A DNA stretch of 51,022 nt, from positions 1 to 51,022 of the forward strand of contig CAYTLW010000047.1 of NCBI GenBank assembly GCA_964438735.1. The letters run 5' to 3'. The position numbers and the translations under genes are program-made. Shown here in pieces: positions 1 through 9,391 of this stretch. Under the pieces are notes generated by a model. It ran no database searches. It was not told the origin of the DNA and worked only from the letters and a program-made list of their open reading frames with translations. How positions within the stretch are numbered: the stretch's first letter is position 1; each line of letters starts with the position of its first letter. The DNA is from CAYTLW01 sp964438735 (GTDB lineage: Bacteria; Myxococcota_A; UBA9042).

Positions 1-123
1 CGGGTCTCGGGCGCGCCGTCTGCGACCATGGAGCGACGTACGGTGGACAGCGTTTCGGTGAAGGGCGGGTGCGTTGAGCTCGTGGTCGCCGCACAATCCG
101 ATGCGAGTTTGGTCCTGCAGTAG
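1..123 (+). CDS. C-terminal 40 residues of an unidentified protein (5' truncated by window)
   Basis: Frame 1 is open from the first base to a TAG at 121-123, giving 40 residues that end in VVAAQSDASLVLQ. Codon third positions are mostly G or C, like the real genes further on, which supports coding. The alternating hydrophobic pattern and the AQSDASLVL ending resemble the terminal beta-sandwich strand of secreted glycoside hydrolases, but the piece is too short to assign. The gene starts upstream of the window. Its function is unknown. Confidence 0.5.
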   Translation, partial: RVSGAPSATMERRTVDSVSVKGGCVELVVAAQSDASLVLQ

Positions 124-515
124 TTAAGCGTGACATTATCCTTTAGCGTGCGCTGCTTCTGCAAATTCGGTTGTACTACATATGGTTATGGTGATGTAAT
201 TACACCTTCAATCACCTCCTTTGCCAACCAGCGAATTGTCAAGAATAGTGTACAGACAGGTGCGATTAGTAAAGATGGACCAAAAAATTCCTGTTTTCTT
301 CATGAGATACCTGAGTAGCTGACCAGTCAGGCGAATACGGGGCTTGACACGGAGTCGCGGCAACCTCTAATCAGCCATCACGCGCCAGCAAGGTTGAGCG
401 TGTCGAGCCGCCAGGAATATCCGAAAACAGCTAGGGGTAATAGTCTATTTTCGGTTGAGTTCTGGCGTTTTGCGATGGGGATCGGGCCGATGAAGGCCCG
501 TTGAGGGGAAGCAAT
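124..515. other. AT-richer intergenic region, no convincing gene
   Basis: This stretch of about 390 bases is visibly richer in A/T than the rest of the window, above all from about 124 to 320. A 62-codon open frame at 130-318 has neither the G/C-rich third positions of its neighbours nor a ribosome-binding site, so I do not call it. The region holds a good promoter candidate at 344-371 and would form a 5' leader of roughly 140 bases for the lipoprotein gene starting at 516. Its composition could mark foreign DNA or simply a regulatory region. Confidence 0.5.
344..371 (+). promoter_or_regulatory. Sigma70-type promoter candidate for the Cys-rich lipoprotein
   Basis: TTGACA at 344-349 matches the -35 consensus fully. 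After a 16-base spacer comes TCTAAT at 366-371, which is five of six to TATAAT. The nearest downstream gene on this strand starts at 516. There is no experimental evidence; this is consensus matching only. Confidence 0.45.
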
Positions 516-1364
516 ATGTCTGCTCGTTCCATTTTTAAGTCGGTACCCGTACGCGCGCATTCCGAGCGCTTGTCCCGACAGGTTCTCTGCCTGGTCGTGG
601 CCGCAGCATGGCTGGCCGCTTGTGGCGATGACCTGGTGCAGGATCCGACCGAGATCGGGGCCGACACCTCGATCGATTCGGTGGAGCTGGACATCTCGCT
701 CGACGACGCCGCCAGCGACGCGGTGGCGGCGGACGCCCAGACCCCCTGCAAGACCGACGAGGACTGCGACTCCGGCGACCCCTGTGTGCCCGGCTCGTGC
801 AGCGCCGCGGGCTTCTGCGAGACGACGGAGCTCGGCGATGGCGACGCATGCGACGACGAGGATCCTTGCACTGGCGACGGCAAATGTGACGCCGACGGCG
901 TCTGCCTGGCCGGCGAGGCGACCGATTGTAACGACGACAACGCCTGCACCCAGGACGCCTGCGACCCCGAGAAGGGCTGCGGCCACACCGCGCAGGATGG
1001 CGACTGCAGTGACGGCGACGCCTGCACCGACAAGGACAGCTGCGCCGACGGCGTCTGCGTGTCCGGCGCCGCGCTCGATTGCGACGACAACAACCCCTGC
1101 ACCCAGGACAGCTGCGACGCGGTCGCCGGCTGCAAGAACGACAACTTCGAGGCCAGCTGCGACGACGGCGACGCCTGCACCGAGGGCGACGCTTGTGCCG
1201 ATGGCAAGTGCGTGCCTGGTGAAGAAAAAGAATGCAACGACGACAAACCCTGCACCAAGGACGCCTGCGACCCCGCCGCTGGCTGCACCAACGGCCCGGA
1301 TAACGAGGCCAGCTGCTCGGACGACAACGCCTGCACCATCGACGACAGCTGCGCCGACGGGTGA
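516..1364 (+). CDS. Cys/Asp-rich repeat lipoprotein, probably 3' truncated
   Basis: The ATG at 516 follows GAGGGGAA at 503-510. The product has 282 residues. It begins with a basic N-terminus and a hydrophobic stretch ending AAWLAAC, a lipobox, so it should be a lipidated exported protein. After an acidic linker of about 45 residues comes an array of Cys-rich repeats of the type DGDACT-x-x-D-x-C-x-x-G-x-C-x-x-G. The same repeats occur in the longer protein at 47326-49629, where they precede a DUF4215-like unit and an FGE-type domain. Here the array stops in the middle of a repeat (SCADG, then TGA), exactly where the opposing radical SAM gene loses its homologous C-terminus. I infer 3' truncation by a deletion or an assembly join. 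The repeats are probably disulfide-bonded; their role is unknown. Confidence 0.75.
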   Translation: MSARSIFKSVPVRAHSERLSRQVLCLVVAAAWLAACGDDLVQDPTEIGADTSIDSVELDISLDDAASDAVAADAQTPCKTDEDCDSGDPCVPGSCSAAGFCETTELGDGDACDDEDPCTGDGKCDADGVCLAGEATDCNDDNACTQDACDPEKGCGHTAQDGDCSDGDACTDKDSCADGVCVSGAALDCDDNNPCTQDSCDAVAGCKNDNFEASCDDGDACTEGDACADGKCVPGEEKECNDDKPCTKDACDPAAGCTNGPDNEASCSDDNACTIDDSCADG

Positions 1365-2392
1365 AGGTACAGGTGGCCTTGTTCGTCGTCGACACGCCAC
1401 CTCGCGGGGGCGATGTTGGCGGCTTGCAGGGCGGCCTGGACGTTGGCCAGGTCTGGGCCCTGCACCTCGATCCAGATCCGGCGCAGCAACCCCGTCTCGG
1501 TCTGCGCCTCCTCGCTGCGCTGGACCAGCTCGTTCAAGCGTCGGCTGGGGCCGTGTACATGCCAGCGCGCCTTGAAGGCCCAGGAGCAGAGGTGCACAGG
1601 TAGGGTAATGCCGGCGTCCAGGGCGCCGACCATCACCTCCAGGGCGGCGACCTCCGACAGGGGCACCGGCGGGTTGTGGCTATCGGCCAGCTGGTAGCCG
1701 CGTCGGCCCAGATCGGCGGCGTTGCTGCCCAGGACCATGAGCTGGTGCAGGTTCAGGTGTTGCACGCCCATGGCCTGCAGACCGGGCAGGACGTGGAGCA
1801 GGCGGTCGATGTCTTCGGGTACCGCTGGGATCTCTACCGAGACGCGGTCGATGTGGCCCACGGCACGGGCCACCGCGTCGAGTTCGTAGTCCCAGGCGGC
1901 GATGTTGATGCGCACCTCGTTGAGCCCGGCTGCGGCCAGGGCGCGCAGCTTGTCGTCGTCCAAGCGGCGGCCGTTGGTATAGAGCCAGGTGTACAGCTCC
2001 GGCCCGGCCGTCTGCCGCAGAGCAGCCATGTGGGCCAGCACCCGATCCATGGTCAGCAGCGCCTCGCCGCCGCTGTAGCTGACGCCGGTAAAACCCAGCT
2101 TGAGCACGTAATCGGCGTGATCCTGCGGCCGCTCGAAGGCCAACCCCTCGGCTGTGGGGGTGCCCAGGCCGTGCCCCTTGTAGCCGGACGCGGGGCAGAA
2201 GAAGCAGGTGGCGTCGCAGACCGTGTTGACGAATACGCAGGACCAGCGCCCGTCGATGCAGGCCTGGCAGCCGGGCGACAGGGGGCCGGTGCTGACCTTG
2301 CTGCCGACGCAGGACCAGTCGGCGCGACCCTGTAGCGCCGTGACCAGTTCATTTCGCCGGGTTGCGAGGTCGCCGTTGACGGGTGCTGCCAT
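1360..2392 (-). CDS. Radical SAM protein, divergent from the bam operon; true C-terminus uncertain
   Basis: The start ATG at 2392 is preceded on the minus strand by AGGAAGAGG. The credible part is about 344 residues. It carries a CDATCFFC cluster motif (CxxxCxxC, about residues 58-65) that would hold the SAM-binding 4Fe-4S cluster, a Cys-rich N-terminus (CQACIDGRWSC) that may bind a second cluster, and SYSGGEAL, the GGE motif that contacts SAM. The substrate is unknown. Divergence from bamB suggests a link to the benzoyl-CoA reductase, for example maturation, but this is only context. The reading frame stays open to 431, but past about 1360 it is only the antisense of the Cys-rich repeats and has low-complexity Ser/Gln composition. 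I therefore end the gene there and regard it as probably 3' truncated. Confidence 0.7.
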
Positions 2393-2419
2393 ACCTCTTC
2401 CTTTTTGGGGACGTCACTC

Positions 2420-2448
2420 CTGACATCCACGTGAACATATCCTATCTT
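2420..2448 (+). promoter_or_regulatory. Promoter candidate for the bam operon
   Basis: The 124-base divergent gap before bamB contains CTGACA at 2420-2425 (five of six to -35) and TATCTT at 2443-2448 (four of six to -10) with 17 bases between. Transcription would begin about 60 bases before the bamB ATG. I saw no -24/-12 sigma54 motif. Confidence 0.35.
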
Positions 2449-2516
2449 TCGGGGGAGCGGACGCGACGACCCGACCACGTCGTACCTGCGTCATACGCTG
2501 ATTCCAGGGGCGATGA

Positions 2517-4520
2517 ATGAGGTACGCAGAGGCAGGTTTCAACCTGGAGGTCGATCTTTCGCGCGGTTCCATCGAGCGCGTTCCCACCGATCCGACGCTG
2601 ACGGCGCTGCACCTGGGCGGCCTGGGCACCAACGCCCGGCTGTTGTGGGATCGCATCCCGCCCGAGGTGGGGGCATTCGATCCGGAGAACCTGCTGGTTT
2701 TCGGCACCGGGCTGCTGGCCGGCACGCCGGCGCCGGGTACCAATCGCACGGTGATCTCGGCCATCTCGCCGCAGACCAGGCTGTTCGCATTCTCGATGAT
2801 GGGCGGCTTCTGGGGGCCCGAGCTCAAACATGCCGGCTACGACAAGGTGATCTTCCGAGGCAAGTCGCCCACGCCCGTCTACCTGTGGATCCACGACGAC
2901 AAGGTCGAACTGCGCGATGCCACCCACTTCTGGGGGCTGGGCACGCTGGAGAGCGCCGAGCTCATCAAGCAGGAGCTCGAAGAGCCCGGCGCCGCGGTGG
3001 CCTCCATCGGCCTGGCGGGGGAGAACAAGGTCTTCTTCGCGTCCATCGAGCAGGGTCGCTCCAGCGCCAGCCGCCTGGGTATGGGCGCGGTCATGGGCGA
3101 CAAGAACCTCAAGGCCGTGGCCGTGCGCGGCACCAAGGACCTGCAGATCGCCAAGCCGATGAAGTTCCTGCAGATGTGCAACGACGCGCTGAAGTACATC
3201 AAGATCCGCGAGAAGAACCCGATCCCCAACGTCATGCCCATCGTCGCCGGCCTCGGCTCGCCGCAAGAGATGATCGTGCACGACGAGAAATGGCACACCG
3301 AGAACTTCGTCTGGGGCAACGCCCGCACGCGCCGCAAGGGCTTCTGGACCGACGAGATCCAAGCCGTGTGGACCGACACCATGGAGACCATGCGGACGCG
3401 GCTGCTGAGCTGCCATAACTGTCCGCTCAAGTGCGGCGCCTCCATCGCCGTCGATACGCGCTTCTGCTCGTACATGATGAAGTGCTTCTCCAAGCTCACC
3501 TACACCATGGGCGCCTACTCGGACCTGGACTTCGGCCTGCGCATCGCCCAGAAGGCCACCGAACATGGCGTCGACGCGTTTTCGGCGCCGCAGACCATGG
3601 CGTTTGCCATCGAGCTGCTCGAAGCGGGCATCCTGAGCGACGACGACTTCCCGGGCATGCCGGCCGATAGCGAGGGCCGCTTCTACTACCTGCTCGACAA
3701 GATCGTAAAACGGGAAGGCATCGGCGACGTCCTGGCCGACGGCACCCACTGGGCCGCGGAGAAGATCGGCAAGGGCGCCGACGAATACGCCCACAACAAC
3801 ATCCGCAAGCACGAGCAGCTGCCCCTGAAGTTGGGGATGCTCAATCCCATCTACTTCCTGATGTACTGCACCGGCGAGAAGGCCTCCATCACCCAGATCG
3901 AGGGCAACTTCCCGCAGGGCCCCTTCGCCACCCTGGAGGAGCGCAAAGCGTTCACCGAGGACTGGCCACACGTGCCCGACGAGCGCTTCATCAAGTGGTT
4001 CGAGGACTGGGAGCTGCGCGGGGAGAAGTCCATCCCCTTCTACCCGCCCATCGACGCCACCTGCGAGATCGTGCACTGGCAGGAGAAGATGCACTACATC
4101 GACGACAGCACCGGCATGTGCGCGGGGTTGTCGTCCTTCCCGCTCAAGCCGCCTTTCCACATCCACAACCTGCCCGATCTCATCTCGGCGGCCACGGGGC
4201 TGGAGCTGGACGAGGAGTCGCTCTGCCACCTCACGCGCCGCAATCGCAACCTGGTGCGGGCCAACAACCTGCGCCGCGGGCTGACCCGGGCTGAAGAGAA
4301 GCCGCCCGACGACCACTGGCGTCGGCGCTTCCCGGAGCTGGAAGAGCAGCTCCTGAACGCCTACTACACCTTCAAGGGCTGGAACCAGGAGGGCGTGCCC
4401 ACGCGCGAGACCCTGGAGCTGCTGGACCTGGGGTATGTAGCCGATGACTTCGAGGCGCGCGGCATCCTCAAGGCCGGCGCCGCACGTGCCCAACCGGTGC
4501 AGGGGGGCATGTCACCGTGA
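2517..4520 (+). CDS. bamB: Class II benzoyl-CoA reductase catalytic subunit BamB (tungsten AOR family)
   Basis: 667 residues, the usual BamB length. The protein belongs to the aldehyde:ferredoxin oxidoreductase family. BamB holds a tungsten bis-pterin cofactor and reduces benzoyl-CoA to cyclohexa-1,5-diene-1-carbonyl-CoA without ATP. The N-terminus MRYAEAGFNLEVDLSRG and many internal blocks match what I remember of Geobacter BamB. Cys299, Cys302 and Cys306 (CHNCPLKC), with Cys535 in GMCAGLSSFP, fit the four ligands of the AOR 4Fe-4S cluster. The ATG at 2517 is preferred over an out-of-frame ATG at 2513 because it gives the conserved N-terminus. It is the first gene of a coupled operon and overlaps bamC by four bases. 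A related AOR acting on another CoA thioester cannot be excluded by eye. Confidence 0.9.
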   Translation: MRYAEAGFNLEVDLSRGSIERVPTDPTLTALHLGGLGTNARLLWDRIPPEVGAFDPENLLVFGTGLLAGTPAPGTNRTVISAISPQTRLFAFSMMGGFWGPELKHAGYDKVIFRGKSPTPVYLWIHDDKVELRDATHFWGLGTLESAELIKQELEEPGAAVASIGLAGENKVFFASIEQGRSSASRLGMGAVMGDKNLKAVAVRGTKDLQIAKPMKFLQMCNDALKYIKIREKNPIPNVMPIVAGLGSPQEMIVHDEKWHTENFVWGNARTRRKGFWTDEIQAVWTDTMETMRTRLLSCHNCPLKCGASIAVDTRFCSYMMKCFSKLTYTMGAYSDLDFGLRIAQKATEHGVDAFSAPQTMAFAIELLEAGILSDDDFPGMPADSEGRFYYLLDKIVKREGIGDVLADGTHWAAEKIGKGADEYAHNNIRKHEQLPLKLGMLNPIYFLMYCTGEKASITQIEGNFPQGPFATLEERKAFTEDWPHVPDERFIKWFEDWELRGEKSIPFYPPIDATCEIVHWQEKMHYIDDSTGMCAGLSSFPLKPPFHIHNLPDLISAATGLELDEESLCHLTRRNRNLVRANNLRRGLTRAEEKPPDDHWRRRFPELEEQLLNAYYTFKGWNQEGVPTRETLELLDLGYVADDFEARGILKAGAARAQPVQGGMSP

Positions 4521-5065
4521 CCGACCCCCCCCCCAAGACGCGGACCGTCAAGCGCATCCGCATCGACGTCGACAAGTGCAACGGCTGCCGGGCCTGCGAG
4601 CTGGTCTGTTCGGCCTTCCACGCCCTGCCGCGTTGGAGTAGCGTCAACCCGGCCCGGGCCCGCATCCGGGTGACCCGCGACCCGCTGGGCGACGTCTACC
4701 TGCCCGTCTACGCCGGCGAGTACACCGCTGCGGAGTGCGCCGGCCGCGACAAGTACGTCATCGACGGCAAGGAGTACGACGAGTGCGCCTTCTGCCGCGC
4801 CGCCTGTCCGTCCCGTGACCTGTTCAAGGAGCCCGACTCGGACCTGCCGCTGAAGTGCGATATGTGCGAGTCCGACCCCGACCTGGAGGAGCCCTGGTGC
4901 GTGCAGTGGTGCCTGGCCGACGCGCTCGTCTTCGAGGAGCGGCAAGAAGAGGTCGCCGAGGCGAAGTCGGTGGAGGACCTCGACGTGGACCTGACGGCCA
5001 TCGCCAACAAACATGGCTGGGACAAGGTGCTCGAGGCCGTCCGTAGAATGGCGGACGAGAGCTGA
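4517..5065 (+). CDS. bamC: Benzoyl-CoA reductase iron-sulfur subunit BamC
   Basis: 182 residues starting at GTG 4517, which overlaps the bamB stop (GTGA), with a G-rich tract at 4501-4507 as a possible ribosome-binding site. It is a polyferredoxin. A first Cys set, CNGCRACELVC, lies near residues 15-25; a second is around CAFCRAACP; a third is CDMC, then WCVQWC. This is enough for about three 4Fe-4S clusters. In the characterised BamBC core the small subunit wires the tungsten site to the electron-donating BamDEF part. The SRDLFKEPDSDLPLKCDMC stretch closely resembles Geobacter BamC as I remember it. It acts in the cytoplasm. Confidence 0.9.
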   Translation: MTDPPPKTRTVKRIRIDVDKCNGCRACELVCSAFHALPRWSSVNPARARIRVTRDPLGDVYLPVYAGEYTAAECAGRDKYVIDGKEYDECAFCRAACPSRDLFKEPDSDLPLKCDMCESDPDLEEPWCVQWCLADALVFEERQEEVAEAKSVEDLDVDLTAIANKHGWDKVLEAVRRMADES

Positions 5066-6297
5066 TGGCGGAGCACGTGCCAGGAGGCGAGCAGGCGCTC
5101 GAAGTCGTAGCTCCCCTGGAGGAGATCGTCGCCGAGATCCAGGACGCGGGCGGCCGCGCCTATACCTGGTGCTATCAATGCGGCAAGTGCGACGTGGTCT
5201 GCCCCTGGAATCGGGTGCGCGACTTCTCGATTCGCAAGATCGTGCGCCAGGCGGCGTTTGGATTGCCCGAGATCGAAAAAGAGGACATCTGGCTCTGCAC
5301 CACCTGCGGCACCTGCCCGGCCGAGTGCCCGCGCGGCGTCGAGCAGATCGAGGTGGGCGTGGCCATCCGCCGCATCGCCACCGAGTATGAGGTCTTCCCG
5401 GCCTCGGCCAAGGGCGTGCGCGCGGCGGCGGTGGGGTTGCAGGACGACGGCAATCCGCTGGGCTTCGAACGCAGCAGCCGCGCCGACTGGGCCAAGGGGC
5501 ACAAGGTCAAACCCTTCAAGGAGGGAATGGAGGTGCTCTGGTTCGTCGGCTGCTACCTGGCCCACGACCCGCGGATGCAGAAGGTGGCGGTGGCGACGGC
5601 GAAGCTGCTCAAGAAGGCCAAGGTGAAGTTCGGCATCCTCGGCGAAGACGAGAGCTGCTGCGGTGAGAGCATCCGCAAGACGGGCAACGAGAAGGTGTTC
5701 AGGTCCCTGGCCCGGCGCAACATCAAGACCTTCATCGACCGGGGGGTCAAGCGCATCCTGGTCTCGTCGCCGCACTGCTACCACACCTTTGCCAAGGAGT
5801 ACTCGGAGTTCATGGTCAACTTCGAGGTCGTGCACATGAGCGAGTACCTGGCCGAGCTGGTCGACGCCGGCCGGCTGAAGCTCAAGGGCGAGCTGCCCAG
5901 GACCGTGACCTGGCATGACCCCTGCTATCTCGGTCGGCATAACGACATCTACGACGCGCCGCGCGCGGTGCTGCAGAAGCTGCCGGGCGTCGAGCTGGTG
6001 GAGATGGAAGACCACCACAAGCAGAGCCTGTGTTGTGGCGGCGGTGGCGGCCGGATGTGGATGGATACGCCCAAGGGAGAGCGGTTCTCCGACCTGCGGG
6101 TAGCGCAGGCGAAGGCGGTTGGGGCCGAGGTTCTGGTGACGGGATGTCCCTATTGCATCAGCAACTTCGAGGAGGCTCGGTTGGGGTTGGAGGATGACGA
6201 TCCGTTAGTTGTAAGAGATCTTACGGAAGTGCTTGTGGAGTGCTTGTCGGGAGGAGGATTGAGTGCGGGTGCGGGTGCGGGTGGAGGCGTGGAATGA
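5065..6297 (+). CDS. bamD: HdrD-like iron-sulfur subunit BamD
   Basis: 410 residues. The ATG at 5065 shares one base with the bamC TGA (TGATG). The N-terminal part has two 4Fe-4S motifs, CYQCGKCDVVCP and CTTCGTCPAECP. These are followed by two CCG domains: ESCCGES with SPHCYH, and LCCGGGGGRMW with VTGCPYC. This is the layout of the heterodisulfide reductase subunit HdrD, whose CCG Cys residues bind noncubane 4Fe-4S clusters. In the Bam complex this subunit is thought to pass electrons between the HdrA-like BamE and BamBC. The C-terminal tail (GGGLSAGAGAGGGVE) is low complexity and may be species-specific. Confidence 0.9.
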   Translation: MAEHVPGGEQALEVVAPLEEIVAEIQDAGGRAYTWCYQCGKCDVVCPWNRVRDFSIRKIVRQAAFGLPEIEKEDIWLCTTCGTCPAECPRGVEQIEVGVAIRRIATEYEVFPASAKGVRAAAVGLQDDGNPLGFERSSRADWAKGHKVKPFKEGMEVLWFVGCYLAHDPRMQKVAVATAKLLKKAKVKFGILGEDESCCGESIRKTGNEKVFRSLARRNIKTFIDRGVKRILVSSPHCYHTFAKEYSEFMVNFEVVHMSEYLAELVDAGRLKLKGELPRTVTWHDPCYLGRHNDIYDAPRAVLQKLPGVELVEMEDHHKQSLCCGGGGGRMWMDTPKGERFSDLRVAQAKAVGAEVLVTGCPYCISNFEEARLGLEDDDPLVVRDLTEVLVECLSGGGLSAGAGAGGGVE

Positions 6298-9200
6298 ACA
6301 AGCCGTTGACCCCGCCGCAGATGGAGTCGGGCGCCAGCCTGGGCGATGTGATGGTCGTGGGCGGCGGGATCAGCGGGATCCAGGCGTCGCTGGACCTGGC
6401 GACGGCGGGCTACAAGGTGTTTCTGGTCGAGAAGGCGCCGACCATCGGCGGCAAGATGGCGCAGTTGGACAAGACCTTTCCCAGCAATGACTGCTCCATG
6501 TGCATCGAGTCGCCGAAGTTCATCGAGTGCGACCGACACCCGAACATCGAGATCCTGACCTACACCGAGGTCGACCGGGTCGAGGGCAGCGCCGGCGACT
6601 TCAACGTCACGCTCACGCGCAAGCCGCGCTACGTCAAAGAGGACCTGTGCACCGGCTGCACCATCTGCGCCGAGTATTGTCCGATTCAGATCCCCGACCC
6701 CTTCAACCAGAACCTGTCGCAGAACAAGGCCGTGCACATCTACTTCTCCCAGGCTGTGCCGCTGGTGCCCTACATCGACCCGGCGTGCACCTTCCTGGAG
6801 AACGAGCGCTGCACCATCTGTGTCGGCGCCTGTAAGAACGACGCCATCGACTTGCACCAGAAGGCCCGCAGCGAGGTGGTCAATGTGGGCGCCATCGTGC
6901 TGGCGCCGGGCTTCAAACCCTTCGATCCTTCGGTGCGCGGCGATTATGGCTACGGCAAGATGGCCAACGTGGTCACCAGCATGGACTACGAACGGTTGAT
7001 GTGCGCCACCGGACCGCACGATGGCGAGATCCTGCGCCCGTCAGACGGTAAACATCCCAAGCGCATCGCCTGGATCCACTGCGTCGGCTCCCGCCAGGTG
7101 CTCGAGGGCGGCAACAGCTATTGCTCGTCGGTCTGCTGCACCTACATCCAGAAGCAGGTGATCCTGACCAAGGAGCATGACGCCGACGCCGAAGCGACAA
7201 TCTTCCACAACGACATCCGCTCCTATGGCAAGGACTTCGAGCGCTTCTACCAGCGCGCCGAGAAGCTGCCCGGGGTGGAGTTCAAGCGCTCCTACGTGTC
7301 CATCGGCCGCGAGATCCCCGAGACCAAGAACGTCACCATCCGCTACGCCACCGAGAGCGACGGGGTGAAGGAGCAGGAGTTCGACCTGGTGGTGCTCGGC
7401 ATCGGCCTCGAGCCGCCCAAGGATAACGTGCGCCTGGCCGGCCAGTTCGGCTTCGAGCTGGACCACCACGGCTTCTGCCGCACCGACCCGGCCAACCCCA
7501 TGGCCACCACGCGGCCCGGCGTCTTCGTCAGCGGCGCCTTCCAGGGCCCCATGGACATCCCCGAGTCGGTCGCCACGGCCAGCGCAGCCGGCGCCCAGGC
7601 GGCCGACCTGCTCTCCTATCGGCGCGGCAAGATGGCCAAGGAGCGCGTCTATCCGCCCGAGCGCGACACCTCCGAAGAGGAGGTCCGCGTGGGCGTCTTC
7701 GCCTGCCACTGCGGCGCCAACATCGGCCGCGTGGTCGATATCCCGGCCCTGGTGGAGTACTCCGAGGGCCTGGACAACGTCGCCCACGCCGAGGAGGGGC
7801 TGTTCATCTGCTCGACGGACGCCGCGGCCCAGATCTCCAAGACCATCGAGGACAAGGGTCTGAACCGCGTCGTGGTCGCCGCCTGCACGCCGCGCACCCA
7901 CGAGCCCCTGTTCCGCGACACGCTGCGCGAAGGCGGCATCAATCAGTACTTCTTCGACATGGCCAACATCCGCGAGCACTGCTCCTGGGTGCACTCCAAG
8001 CAGAAGGAAGAGGCCACCGCCAAGGCCAAGGACATCGTGCGCATGTCCGTCGCCCGCACGGCGAAGTTGGCCCCGCTCAACGAGTTCGAACTGCCGGTCA
8101 ACAAGCGCGCCCTGGTGGTCGGCGGCGGCCTGGCGGGCATGACCGCGGCCCTGAACCTGGCCGAGCAGGAGTTCGAGGTCGTGCTGGTCGAGCGGGATAA
8201 CGACCTGGGCGGCATGGCCCGACGCGTGCACTCGACCCTGGACGGGCTGGACGTACAGACCACGCTGAAGGACCTCATCGCGCGCGTCTACAAACATCGC
8301 CTGGTGCAGGTCCGCCACAACGCCACCATCACCGACGTGAGCGGCTATGTGGGCAACTTCGTCACCACCGTGCAGTCCGAGGGGCGCACCTTCGAAATCG
8401 AGCATGGCGCCACCATCCTGGCCACCGGCGCGGCCGAACATCGGCCCACGGAGTACCTCTACGGCGACGACGAGCGCGTGCTGACCCAGTTGGAGCTGGA
8501 GAACCGGCTGGTCCAGGACGACCCGACCCTCGACGCCGCCGAAGCCATGGTGATGATCCAGTGCGTCGGCTGCCGGCAGGACGACCGCAACTACTGCGCC
8601 CGCATCTGCTGCAACCAGGCGGTCAAGAACGCCCTGTCGCTCAAGGAGCGCAACCCCGACCTGATCCTGACCGTGCTCTTCCGCGACATGCGCACCTACG
8701 GCTACGGCGAGGACGCCTACCGCCAGGCCGCCGACGCGGGCGTACGCTTCGTGCGCTTCGAGCCCGACGACAAACCCGTGGTCCAGCCCGGCGGCAGCAA
8801 GCGAAAGCCACGTCTGCAGGTGCGGGTCGCCGACCCAATCCTGGGCCAGCGCCTGGAGCTGGACGCCGACCTGGTGGTCCTGTCCGCCGCCGTGGTGCCG
8901 TCCGAAGGCGGCGACGAGGCCGGCAAGCTCTTCAAGGTGGCCAAGAATCCGGACGGCTTCTTCCAGGAGGCGCACGTCAAGCTGCGGCCGGTGGATTTTG
9001 CCGCTGACGGCGTCTTCCTGTGCGGCTCGGCCCACTATCCCAAGCACCTGTCCGAGACCATCAGCTCGGCCTACGGCGCCGCGGGAAGGGCGGCCAGCCT
9101 GCTATCCCAGGACACGGTCTCGGCCTCCGGCTCGGTCTGCCGGGTCAACGATCCCGACTGCATCGCCTGCGGTGCGTGCGCCACCGCGTGCACCTACGGC

Positions 9201-9377
9201 GCCATCCAGATGGTCAATACCGACAGCGGCAAGGTCGCCCAGGTCAACCCCGTGCTCTGCAAAGGCGACGGCCTCTGCTGCACCAAGTGCCCGACGGCGG
9301 CCATCGCTTTGGATCACTACACAGATGAAGCGGTGCTCGACCAGATCGACGCCGCCTTCGAGCCCCGAGAGGGCTGA
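6294..9377 (+). CDS. bamE: HdrA-like flavoprotein BamE with two FAD domains
   Basis: 1027 residues from ATG 6294, which overlaps the bamD stop (ATGA) and follows GGAGG at 6283-6287. The frame also opens at 6240, but that start would lie inside bamD and add a non-conserved peptide. Order of domains: FAD-binding GGGISGIQAS with SNDCSMC near the N-terminus; a ferredoxin insert (CTGCTICAEYCP, CTICVGACKND); an HdrA N-terminal-type block beginning VGVFACHCGANIG; a second FAD motif (GGGLAGMTAA); and two C-terminal ferredoxin motifs (CIACGACATAC, CCTKCP). The protein is thus nearly a tandem HdrA, much longer than methanogen HdrA. In the Bam complex it is the proposed flavin-based electron bifurcation site that lets benzoyl-CoA reduction proceed without ATP. 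Confidence 0.9.
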   Translation: MNKPLTPPQMESGASLGDVMVVGGGISGIQASLDLATAGYKVFLVEKAPTIGGKMAQLDKTFPSNDCSMCIESPKFIECDRHPNIEILTYTEVDRVEGSAGDFNVTLTRKPRYVKEDLCTGCTICAEYCPIQIPDPFNQNLSQNKAVHIYFSQAVPLVPYIDPACTFLENERCTICVGACKNDAIDLHQKARSEVVNVGAIVLAPGFKPFDPSVRGDYGYGKMANVVTSMDYERLMCATGPHDGEILRPSDGKHPKRIAWIHCVGSRQVLEGGNSYCSSVCCTYIQKQVILTKEHDADAEATIFHNDIRSYGKDFERFYQRAEKLPGVEFKRSYVSIGREIPETKNVTIRYATESDGVKEQEFDLVVLGIGLEPPKDNVRLAGQFGFELDHHGFCRTDPANPMATTRPGVFVSGAFQGPMDIPESVATASAAGAQAADLLSYRRGKMAKERVYPPERDTSEEEVRVGVFACHCGANIGRVVDIPALVEYSEGLDNVAHAEEGLFICSTDAAAQISKTIEDKGLNRVVVAACTPRTHEPLFRDTLREGGINQYFFDMANIREHCSWVHSKQKEEATAKAKDIVRMSVARTAKLAPLNEFELPVNKRALVVGGGLAGMTAALNLAEQEFEVVLVERDNDLGGMARRVHSTLDGLDVQTTLKDLIARVYKHRLVQVRHNATITDVSGYVGNFVTTVQSEGRTFEIEHGATILATGAAEHRPTEYLYGDDERVLTQLELENRLVQDDPTLDAAEAMVMIQCVGCRQDDRNYCARICCNQAVKNALSLKERNPDLILTVLFRDMRTYGYGEDAYRQAADAGVRFVRFEPDDKPVVQPGGSKRKPRLQVRVADPILGQRLELDADLVVLSAAVVPSEGGDEAGKLFKVAKNPDGFFQEAHVKLRPVDFAADGVFLCGSAHYPKHLSETISSAYGAAGRAASLLSQDTVSASGSVCRVNDPDCIACGACATACTYGAIQMVNTDSGKVAQVNPVLCKGDGLCCTKCPTAAIALDHYTDEAVLDQIDAAFEPREG

Positions 9378-9391
9378 ACAAAGGAGAGTGA

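Noticed and set aside
130..318. 62-codon open frame in the AT-rich gap
   Set aside because: Codon usage differs from neighbours, no ribosome-binding site is seen, and the peptide has no recognisable feature.
431..1359. C-terminal 310 codons of the long minus-strand frame continuing the radical SAM gene
   Set aside because: It is exactly antisense to the Cys-rich repeat gene, has Ser/Gln low complexity and no relation to radical SAM proteins. Antisense of GAC/TGC-rich repeats rarely contains stops; the same effect is seen opposite 47664-48923.
2442..4493. 683-codon minus-strand frame opposite bamB and similar long frames opposite bamC, bamE, mccB and the RCC1 gene
   Set aside because: These mirror well-recognised genes; in GC-rich DNA the antisense frame stays open by composition.
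6240..6293. Upstream start for bamE
   Set aside because: It would add a non-conserved peptide encoded inside bamD; ATG 6294 has a ribosome-binding site and an ATGA junction.
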